Below, one piece after another: positions 58,122 through 64,000 of a stretch of DNA of 64,000 nucleotides. This DNA is from Rhizobium sp. BK251 (GTDB taxonomy: Bacteria > Pseudomonadota > Alphaproteobacteria > Rhizobiales > Rhizobiaceae): NCBI RefSeq assembly GCF_004345245.1, contig NZ_SLUQ01000006.1, positions 310,001 to 374,000 of the forward strand. The letters run 5' to 3'. The translations under genes and the position numbers were made by a program. The notes under the pieces were generated by a model that did not search any database, was not told the DNA's origin, and was given only the letters and a program-made list of their open reading frames with translations. How positions within the stretch are numbered: the stretch's first letter is position 1; each line of letters begins with the position of its first letter.

Positions 58122-58783
58122 ACCCAGTGGGACCGATCATTCATATCGTCGATGACGACAAGTCTTATCGAACCGCGGTCGGACGGTTGATGGAGGCCTC
58201 CGGTTTTCGGGTCGCCACCTATGCCTCCGGCGAAGAGCTTCTGGCGCATCTGCCGAGTGCTGAGCCCGGATGCATCCTGCTCGACCTGCAGATGCCTGGT
58301 CTGAACGGGCTGGAGCTGCAGGACCGATTGGCCGAGAAGGCACCGCTGCTGCCCGTCGTGTTTCTGACCGGGCAAGGCGACATCAAGGCCAGCGTCCAGG
58401 CAATGAAGGCGGGCGCTGAAGACTTCCTTGAAAAACCGACCTCCAGAGAGGCGCTGCTTGACACCGTGAGGCGGGCGCTGCTTCACTGCGACGCGCGGCG
58501 CGTCGAGCATGATCGCATTCATGCACTCCAGGCGCGTCTCGAGAGCCTGACGCCAAGGGAGCTCGACGTCTTCGACCTGATCGTGCGCGGAAAGCTCAAC
58601 AAGCAGATCGCCTATGCCCTCGGCGCGTCCGAGCGTACCATCAAGGCGCACCGGCACAATGTCATGGAAAAGCTTGGCGTGCGTTCATTGGCCGAGGCGG
58701 TATCGATTGCCGAGAGATTGGGACTTCTTGCTCCGGTGTCAGATCCGCCGGCGCAGCAATCCGGGCATCGCTCTTCCCCATAG
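58118..58783 (+). CDS. FixJ/LuxR-type response regulator
   Basis: A 221-residue response regulator, partner of the kinase just upstream (ATGA overlap). The receiver has the acidic triad VDDD and phosphoacceptor Asp56 in CILLDLQMPG, Lys in EKPTS, and the C-terminal LuxR/NarL HTH LTPRELDVFDLIVRGKLNKQIAYALGASERTIKAHRHNVMEKLG. It is a transcription factor, and the shared element at 52333 and 56027 is the natural candidate binding site, which is inference. Translational coupling with the kinase fixes the pair. Confidence 0.9.
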   Translation: MNPVGPIIHIVDDDKSYRTAVGRLMEASGFRVATYASGEELLAHLPSAEPGCILLDLQMPGLNGLELQDRLAEKAPLLPVVFLTGQGDIKASVQAMKAGAEDFLEKPTSREALLDTVRRALLHCDARRVEHDRIHALQARLESLTPRELDVFDLIVRGKLNKQIAYALGASERTIKAHRHNVMEKLGVRSLAEAVSIAERLGLLAPVSDPPAQQSGHRSSP

Positions 58784-58837
58784 GACAATATCCAGCCTTC
58801 GATGTTGGTCCTACGATTGTCGTGGCCGGGGCCGGTC

Positions 58838-59254
58838 ATGCTTTCCGCATGGGCCCCAGAAAGGCACACCTTGGAAAGCCCACCACGAAAAGTGGCTGTC
58901 GTGGATGACGATCTGGGCATGCGGAAAAGCGTTGCGCGGCTCTTGAACGCGCATGGCTTCGAGACGGAGGCGTATGCCTCGGCCGAAGCCTTTCTGAACC
59001 GAGCCTCGCCGAGCGTGATCGGCTGCATTGTGCTCGATATTCATCTCGAGGGCATGTCGGGCATCGAACTTTGGCACCATATGAAGCGCTCCAATTCCCA
59101 GATCAAGGTGGTCTTCATCACCGCCGTGGACGATGACGCCCTGGAATCGGAAGCAGTGAAGGCGGGCTGCGTTGCGTATCTTCGCAAGCCGTTTCCCGCT
59201 GACTCCCTGATCAGGGCAGTCAACGAGGCATTGACGGGTTCGCCGGCCGAGTGA
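58838..59254 (+). CDS. Stand-alone response regulator receiver protein
   Basis: A receiver-only protein of about 120-139 residues, with VAVVDDDLGMRKSVARLL, phosphoacceptor Asp in CIVLDIHLEGMSG and the Lys in YLRKPFPADSL. It has no output domain, so it could take phosphate from the kinase or modulate the pair. The start is uncertain: ATG 58838 gives the full-length reading used here, whereas a TTG at 58871 with AAAGG upstream gives a more typical N-terminus (ESPPRKVAVVDDD). It is about 55 nt after the LuxR-type regulator in the same direction. Confidence 0.85.
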   Translation: MLSAWAPERHTLESPPRKVAVVDDDLGMRKSVARLLNAHGFETEAYASAEAFLNRASPSVIGCIVLDIHLEGMSGIELWHHMKRSNSQIKVVFITAVDDDALESEAVKAGCVAYLRKPFPADSLIRAVNEALTGSPAE

Positions 59255-59292
59255 ATGGCTGGCCCGTGGCGCTGCGCAACAGTTGCGCCCAT

Positions 59293-60192
59293 TCAGACAG
59301 CCAGCGCGAAGTGGTTGGGTTCGATTTCGACGATCTCGTCCACCTGAGCAGCCGAACGCCGACGGATTTCTGCGACCTCCCGCGGCTGCAGCCGCGCCTT
59401 CGGATCATCGAAACGGACATCCGGATCCGGCACGGCCGAAAGCAGGAGCCGCGTATAGGGATGCCTGGGATTGTCTATCACCTTGGCAGTGCTGCCCCAC
59501 TCGACGATCTGGCCCGCATACATGACCGCGATGTCCTCCGCCACGTAGCGGGCGGTGGCGATGTCGTGGGTGATATAGAGCAGGCCGAGATGCATCTCTT
59601 TCTTCATCTCGTTCAGGAGATTGAGCACGCCGAGGCGCACGGAGACGTCGAGCATGGATGTCGGCTCGTCGGCGACGATCACCTCCGGCTGCACGGCAAG
59701 TGCCCTAGCGATGTTGACGCGTTGGCGCTGCCCCCCGGAAAGCTCGTGCGGATATTTGGGCGCGACAATGTCAGGATCGAGCTTCACGCGTTGCAGCAGT
59801 TCACGGATGGTCGCGTCGACCTGGCTGCCGCGCACGTCCGGTCGGTGCAGCTTCAACGGCCGACGCAGATGGTGGGCGATGGTGTGGGCGGGGTTCAGGG
59901 AGGCAAAAGGGTCCTGGAAGATCATCTGCACCGAGCGCCGGTAGCGCGCGATCTCATCGGCCTTGGCCGCTTCGATTGGACGGCCCTTGTAAAGGATCTG
60001 CCCGGACGTCGGAATGTATTCCCGCATCGCCATGCGGGCGCAGGTGGTCTTGCCGCTGCCGGATTCGCCGACTAGCGCCAATGCCCTTCCCGCATGCAGC
60101 GAAAAGGTGATGGAGCGGGCGGCATGGACGGTCGCCGCACCATGGCCGAACGTCTTCGTCACCTTGTCGAGGGCAAGGATCGCATCGTTCAT
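59293..60192 (-). CDS. Peptide-type ABC transporter ATP-binding protein (DppF-like), second operon
   Basis: A 299-residue ATPase with Walker A GESGSGKTT, signature LSGGQRQRVNIARAL, Walker B VIVADEPTSMLD and the H-loop YITHD. It lacks the full Cys-rich C-terminal extension of the ATPase encoded at 386, ending instead with VEIEPNHFALAV. The start at 60192 overlaps the stop of its partner ATPase by four bases (ATGA). It is the last gene of the operon, facing the response regulator genes tail to tail with only 38 nt between. Confidence 0.9.
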   Translation of the reverse strand: MNDAILALDKVTKTFGHGAATVHAARSITFSLHAGRALALVGESGSGKTTCARMAMREYIPTSGQILYKGRPIEAAKADEIARYRRSVQMIFQDPFASLNPAHTIAHHLRRPLKLHRPDVRGSQVDATIRELLQRVKLDPDIVAPKYPHELSGGQRQRVNIARALAVQPEVIVADEPTSMLDVSVRLGVLNLLNEMKKEMHLGLLYITHDIATARYVAEDIAVMYAGQIVEWGSTAKVIDNPRHPYTRLLLSAVPDPDVRFDDPKARLQPREVAEIRRRSAAQVDEIVEIEPNHFALAV

Positions 60193-60992
60193 AGCTGCGG
60201 GCCCCCGTGAAGCGAAGGGAACGGGGCCCAGAGTTTCCTGGTGTAGTCATGCTGCGGCGTCTTGTAGATCGCCTCGGCGCTGTCCTGCTCGACGAGCTTG
60301 CCGGCCAGCATGATGCCGATGCGGTCGCAAAACTGCACCATCAACCCGAGATCGTGGGTGATGAAGAGCACCGAGAAGCCGAACTGCTTCCTGAGCTCAT
60401 TGATGCGCTGCAGGATCTCGCGCTGGACGACGACATCGAGCGCCGTCGTCGGCTCATCCATGACGACAAGCTTGGGGCCGAGTGCCATGCAGATGGCAAT
60501 GACGATGCGCTGACGCATGCCGCCGGAGAACTGATGCGGATAGTCGCGCATGCGATCCGGCGAGATATCGACCAGCTTCAGCATCTCGGCGGTGCGCTCG
60601 CGAGCCTGCGCCTTCGTCATGCCCTTGTGTGCCCTGAGCACGTCGTAGAACTGGGTCTCGACGCGCAGCACAGGATTCAGCGAGTTCATGGCGCTCTGGA
60701 AGACCATGGCCACCTCGCGCCAACGGAAATTGCGGAGCGCCTGTTGGTCGAGATCGAGCACGTCGCGGCCAGCGAGCACGATCCGGCTCTCCTTGCGGAT
60801 CAGCGCCGGCGGCTTGTGCAGGCGGCTGATTGCGAAGGCGATCGTGCTTTTGCCGCAGCCGGATTCGCCGGCAAGGCCGAAGACTTCGCCCGGAGCTACA
60901 TCGAAGCTGACGTTGTCGACGGCGCGGAAATCCTTCTCCTCGCCGATGTAGTCGATCGTCAGGTTCTTTACCGAAAGCAGCGCCCCACTCAC
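60189..60992 (-). CDS. Peptide-type ABC transporter ATP-binding protein (DppD-like), second operon
   Basis: A 267-residue ATPase. Walker A is GESGCGKS, the signature FSGGMRQRIVIAICMAL and Walker B LVVMDEPTTALD. It is shorter than a typical DppD because the C-terminal extension is reduced (ending FPSLHGGPQL). The start is a GTG at 60992, overlapping the permease's TGA (GTGA), with a GGGGAGGG site upstream. The frame that is open upstream to 61343 is the shadow of the permease gene. Confidence 0.9.
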   Translation of the reverse strand: MSGALLSVKNLTIDYIGEEKDFRAVDNVSFDVAPGEVFGLAGESGCGKSTIAFAISRLHKPPALIRKESRIVLAGRDVLDLDQQALRNFRWREVAMVFQSAMNSLNPVLRVETQFYDVLRAHKGMTKAQARERTAEMLKLVDISPDRMRDYPHQFSGGMRQRIVIAICMALGPKLVVMDEPTTALDVVVQREILQRINELRKQFGFSVLFITHDLGLMVQFCDRIGIMLAGKLVEQDSAEAIYKTPQHDYTRKLWAPFPSLHGGPQL

Positions 60993-61867
60993 AAACGGCC
61001 CTCCCCTGTGCGGACAAGAAGGGACCAGCGCTTGAGGTGATTGCCGGTGCGCAGCCGCGGGTTGGCGATCTCGTCGACGGCAAAGTTGAGCAGCGACATG
61101 CCGATGCCGAGCACGGCAAGCGCGAAGCAGGGCGACAGGATATCCCACCACGCTCCGACCGACAGGGCCGAGGCTTTCTGCGCATTGTAGAGCATGGTGC
61201 CCCACGAGACGGCGCGTGGATCGCCGAGGCCAAGGAATTCCAGCGTCGCCTCCGTGATGATGGCGAAGATGACGCTGCCGATGAAGTTGATACCCACGAT
61301 GGAAATCACGTTGGGAAAGATCTCGAATGTCATGATGCGCCATTGCGGCTCGCCCATCATCTCCGCCGATTTGACGAAATCCTTCTGCTTGACCGAAAGC
61401 GTTTCGGCGCGGGTAACGCGCGCCCCCCAGGCCCAGGAGGTGGCGCCGAGAATGAGTGCGATGATGAGCGGGCTCGCCTGGCCGATGAAGGCGGCCAGAA
61501 CGAGCAGCAGCGGAAGGTTCGGCACCACGAGCACCATGTTGGTGAAGAAGCTGATGATCTCGTCCGTCTTGCCGCCGCGATAGCCTGAAATGATGCCGAG
61601 CGCCGTGCCTACGAAGGTAATGAGCAGGCCGGCGCCGAAGCCGACGGCGAGCGAGGTGCGAGCGCCATAGATCAACCGGGCAAAGACATCCTGGCCGATC
61701 CGCGTCGTGCCGAGGAGGTGGTCGACCGAAGGTGGCTGGTGCGGTCGTCCCGTGCGGGCGGTGGGATCGTAGTGGGTCAGAAGCGGCGCAGCTATCGCCA
61801 CGATGACGATGGCGGCGATGATGGCGAGGCCGACTAGCGCCTTGCGATTGCGGAGCAGGCTCTTCAT
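60989..61867 (-). CDS. Peptide-type ABC transporter permease (DppC-like), second operon
   Basis: A 292-residue inner-membrane permease. After a short N-terminal tail and first helix (LVGLAIIAAIVIVAIAAPLL) comes the DppC-type segment HLLGTTRIGQDVFARLIYGA and the later helices with ATSWAWGARVTRAETLSVKQKDFVKSAEMMG. It pairs with the DppB-type permease encoded one base upstream (stop of that gene at 61869). All five genes of this operon are packed with overlaps or short gaps. Confidence 0.9.
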   Translation of the reverse strand: MKSLLRNRKALVGLAIIAAIVIVAIAAPLLTHYDPTARTGRPHQPPSVDHLLGTTRIGQDVFARLIYGARTSLAVGFGAGLLITFVGTALGIISGYRGGKTDEIISFFTNMVLVVPNLPLLLVLAAFIGQASPLIIALILGATSWAWGARVTRAETLSVKQKDFVKSAEMMGEPQWRIMTFEIFPNVISIVGINFIGSVIFAIITEATLEFLGLGDPRAVSWGTMLYNAQKASALSVGAWWDILSPCFALAVLGIGMSLLNFAVDEIANPRLRTGNHLKRWSLLVRTGEGRL

Positions 61868-61868
61868 C

Positions 61869-62846
61869 TCACGCTCCCTTCAGCCGCGGATCGAGCAGCA
61901 CGTAGCTCACATCGACGATGAAATTGGCGACCAGCATGGTCGCGGTCATGATCAGAAGCTGGCCCTGGATGACGGGGTAGTCGCGCGCCAGGATCGCCTG
62001 GTAGAGGATATTGCCGAGGCCGGGATAATTGTAGACGACCTCGGTCACCAGCGAGCCGCCAAGGATGGTGCCGATCGCAATCGCGAGGCTCGATACGGTC
62101 GGCAGAAGTGCGTTGCGGGCGGCATACCAGAGCATCACGTGCCGGTCGGAGAGGCCCTTGGCGCGGGCCATGACGATATAGTCCTCGCCGAGCAGGTTGA
62201 TCATGTTGTTGCGCATCGTCACCGTGAAGCCGCCGACCAGAACGGTGCACAGCGTCAGCATAGGCAGGATGCCGTGATAGGCGACGCTGCCGATATATTG
62301 CCAGCTGAGCGACGGATCGAGCGACGGATCGGCGGCATAGCCATTCGGGAACCAGCCAAGGGTGAAGCCGAAGACGAAGAGCACGATCAGCGAGGTGACG
62401 ACGGCCGGCACGGACGTCGCGAAGATTGCCCCGACGGAAACGACGACGTCGAACCGGCTGCCACGCCGCCAGGCAGCGAGGATCCCGAGGATCGTGCCGA
62501 GCGCGAAGCTGAGGATGGTTGCCGTACCCATCAGCCCCACGGTCCAGACCAGGGCATGACCGAGGACAGAGGTGACGGGCAGCGGGAAATATTTGATGGA
62601 CCGGCCGAGGTCGCCGGTGAAGATGCTGCCGAGATAGGTCAGGTATTGCTGCCAGAGCGGACCATCGACAAAGCCGAAGGTCAGCTTCAGGGCCTGGAGG
62701 CTTTCCGGCGGCAGTTCGGCCCCCGCGCTGGAGAACATGATCTGTACGGGGTCGCCCGGCATCAGTCGCGGCAGGAAGAAGTTGATCGTTGCTGCTGCGA
62801 TGAAGGCTGCGAGGTAGAAGACGATTCGGCGAAGCAGAAAGGCCAT
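61869..62846 (-). CDS. Peptide-type ABC transporter permease (DppB-like), second operon
   Basis: A 325-residue inner-membrane permease. The first helix (IVFYLAAFIAAATINFFLP) and the GDPVQIMF block are typical of the DppB family, followed by WQQYLTYLGSIFTGDLGRSI and the coupling segment DYIVMARAKGLSDRHVM. The ATG at 62846 follows the hairpin region after the binding-protein gene. Sequence differs clearly from the DppB-type permease at 2381, so the two operons carry distinct transporters rather than a recent duplication. Confidence 0.9.
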   Translation of the reverse strand: MAFLLRRIVFYLAAFIAAATINFFLPRLMPGDPVQIMFSSAGAELPPESLQALKLTFGFVDGPLWQQYLTYLGSIFTGDLGRSIKYFPLPVTSVLGHALVWTVGLMGTATILSFALGTILGILAAWRRGSRFDVVVSVGAIFATSVPAVVTSLIVLFVFGFTLGWFPNGYAADPSLDPSLSWQYIGSVAYHGILPMLTLCTVLVGGFTVTMRNNMINLLGEDYIVMARAKGLSDRHVMLWYAARNALLPTVSSLAIAIGTILGGSLVTEVVYNYPGLGNILYQAILARDYPVIQGQLLIMTATMLVANFIVDVSYVLLDPRLKGA

Positions 62847-62863
62847 CGGAACTCCGTGTGGCC

Positions 62864-62889
62864 GGGAGGGCGCTTGCAGCGCGCCTCCC
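62864..62889 (-). terminator. Intercistronic hairpin after the second operon's binding-protein gene
   Basis: GGGAGGGCGC (62864-62873) pairs with GCGCCTCCC (62881-62889), with one bulged base, around a 7-nt loop. It lies 15 nt past the stop at 62905 (minus strand) and before the DppB-type permease gene, with no T-run. Confidence 0.55.
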
Positions 62890-62904
62890 GCAGGTTTCAG
62901 TGGC

Positions 62905-64000
62905 TTACTTCACTGGCTCGAGCGCGAGCAGGTTGAGCAGGCGCGCCGGGTTGGTGCGCGAGATCGACGGATTGACGAAGGAGTTTTCCTTGGTCGACCA
63001 GCCGGTGAAGCGCTTGGTGTTGTACTGGTACCAGTTCGGATTGTTGAAGACCGGGATCATCGGCATGTTCTCGGCGACGATGCGCTGGGCCTTGTCCATC
63101 GCTTCCTTCTGCTTGTCGAGATCGGCCGTGTGGGTGAACTGCGTCACGAGGTCTTCCACCTCCGGGTTGAACCAGCGCTGGGCCGTGAAACGGGTCTTGC
63201 CCTTGTCCGAGGCGCTGAAGGCGCGCTTGTACGGATAGTAGGGTGAGGCAGAAGCCGGCAGGCTGTTGATCGCCGCATCGAATTTGCCCTCGATGAGGTC
63301 GGAGGTCCAGACAGCCTCTTCCGGCGTCTCGATCTTCGCATCGATGCCGACGGCCTGCATGCCTTCGATGGCGATGTTCACCGTATCGATCCAGTCCGTC
63401 CAGGCATTCGGAACGATGATGGAGAAGGAAATCTTCGAGCCGTCAGGATTGTCGCGAAGACCATCACCATCCTTGTCCACATAGCCGGCCTCGTCGAGCA
63501 GCGCCTTGGCGGCGTCGGTATCATAGGCGCCGAACTTGCCGAAGTCGGTCTTGACGGAGGGGTCCGCCCAGCTCTTGTAGAGCTCGCCCATGAGGCCCGG
63601 GTCCTCGTTCAGCGTTGGATAGCCGTAGCCGGCGACATCGATCATCGTCTTGCGATCGAGCGCCATGGAAACGGCGCGGCGGAACTTCACGTCGTTGAAG
63701 GCCTTCTTGTTGGCCTCGTTTGCAGTCTCGAGGTTGAACAGGAAGGCAACCATGCTGCTCGGTGAGTACCAGTAGTGATAATGCTCCGGGTCCTTGGAGA
63801 CATAGACATTGTCGATGTCCGGGATGAAGGAGACACCCCAGTCCAGCGTACCGTCGGCGGTTGCGGTTAGGATCTGGTTGTTGTCGGCAAGCTGCGGGAA
63901 GCGCAGGCAGTCGACCTTCAGATGCTCGGCGTCCCAGTAGTTCGGGTTGCGGCACTGGTCGTAGGTCTGACCGGTAAAGCGCGGAACTTCGGTCAGCGGA
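62905..64000 (-). CDS. Peptide-type ABC transporter substrate-binding protein, N-terminus beyond window
   Basis: The gene runs off the right edge; 365 residues of the C-terminal part are visible. The family-5 binding-protein pattern is plain: KFRRAVSMALDRKTMIDVAGYG, then KALLDEAGYVDKDGDGLRDNPDG, typical of Dpp/Opp/sugar-oligomer binding proteins, and a tail with MIPVFNNPNWYQYNTKRFTGW. The reading frame is open to the window end with no stop. The signal peptide and start are not visible. Ligand cannot be told from this part; the SBP heads an operon with permeases and ATPases at 59293-62846. Confidence 0.9.
   Translation of the reverse strand, partial: PLTEVPRFTGQTYDQCRNPNYWDAEHLKVDCLRFPQLADNNQILTATADGTLDWGVSFIPDIDNVYVSKDPEHYHYWYSPSSMVAFLFNLETANEANKKAFNDVKFRRAVSMALDRKTMIDVAGYGYPTLNEDPGLMGELYKSWADPSVKTDFGKFGAYDTDAAKALLDEAGYVDKDGDGLRDNPDGSKISFSIIVPNAWTDWIDTVNIAIEGMQAVGIDAKIETPEEAVWTSDLIEGKFDAAINSLPASASPYYPYKRAFSASDKGKTRFTAQRWFNPEVEDLVTQFTHTADLDKQKEAMDKAQRIVAENMPMIPVFNNPNWYQYNTKRFTGWSTKENSFVNPSISRTNPARLLNLLALEPVK

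Noticed and set aside
1..64000. Mobile elements, prophage, integrase, tRNA or rRNA genes
   Set aside because: No transposase, integrase, phage-structural or tRNA-like sequence was recognised by reading. A dedicated tRNA or IS search was not possible, so small remnants cannot be excluded.

Overview
The window reads as a high-GC alphaproteobacterial replicon, most likely from the Rhizobiaceae (Sinorhizobium/Ensifer/Rhizobium type). This rests on the protein families, the wealth of ABC transporters with catabolic genes, TAGTG/GTGA/ATGA start-stop overlaps, and a GTTC-N7-GTTC LexA-type box. Apart from ribB with its FMN riboswitch and an ABC-F ATPase there is no housekeeping gene, and I saw no rRNA, tRNA, CRISPR array, insertion sequence or prophage. 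That would suit an accessory chromosomal region or a chromid/megaplasmid, but this is inference.

Layout. 1-5927: a peptide/opine-type ABC transporter operon (end of the binding protein, two ATPases, two permeases) followed by a glycerophosphodiester phosphodiesterase and a TIM-barrel isomerase, a layout like agrocinopine (acc) operons. 6084-17637: mostly small independent genes (exported and lipoprotein-like proteins, DUF2945/DUF488, a MarR-controlled NmrA-like protein, a cupin, a TetR regulator with a DUF417 membrane protein, two VOC proteins, a YeeE-type transporter, an NTF2-fold protein), ending with an orphan LivK-type binding protein whose Shine-Dalgarno sequence lies in a perfect hairpin. 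17823-27634: a complete catabolic locus with split transketolase, FGGY kinase, ribose-type ABC transporter, two SDR dehydrogenases and a divergent SorC-type regulator, probably for a polyol or unusual sugar. 27746-28674: FMN riboswitch and ribB. 28774-33299: an SDR/AraC pair, two c-type cytochrome proteins, a PAP2 phosphatase and a small gene under a LexA-type box.

33679-37874: a second sugar ABC transporter with a fused double permease and a single-domain ATPase. 37932-48051: ABC-F protein, YCII protein, DUF1194, OmpA and Cys-rich exported proteins, a membrane-anchored TPR protein, a beta-propeller protein, and a winged-helix regulator divergent from a DUF899/small membrane protein pair. 48188-59254: a locus with a periplasmic arylsulfatase, two copies of a [HAD phosphatase + glycine-rich exported protein] module, membrane proteins and a two-component system whose kinase carries a periplasmic ABC-substrate-binding-like domain; two upstream regions share a conserved inverted-repeat element. 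59293-64000: a second peptide-type ABC operon on the minus strand, running off the window.

The strongest leads for something undescribed are the duplicated HAD/Gly-rich/arylsulfatase locus with its shared element and neighbouring two-component system, the split-transketolase locus, and the small LexA-box gene.
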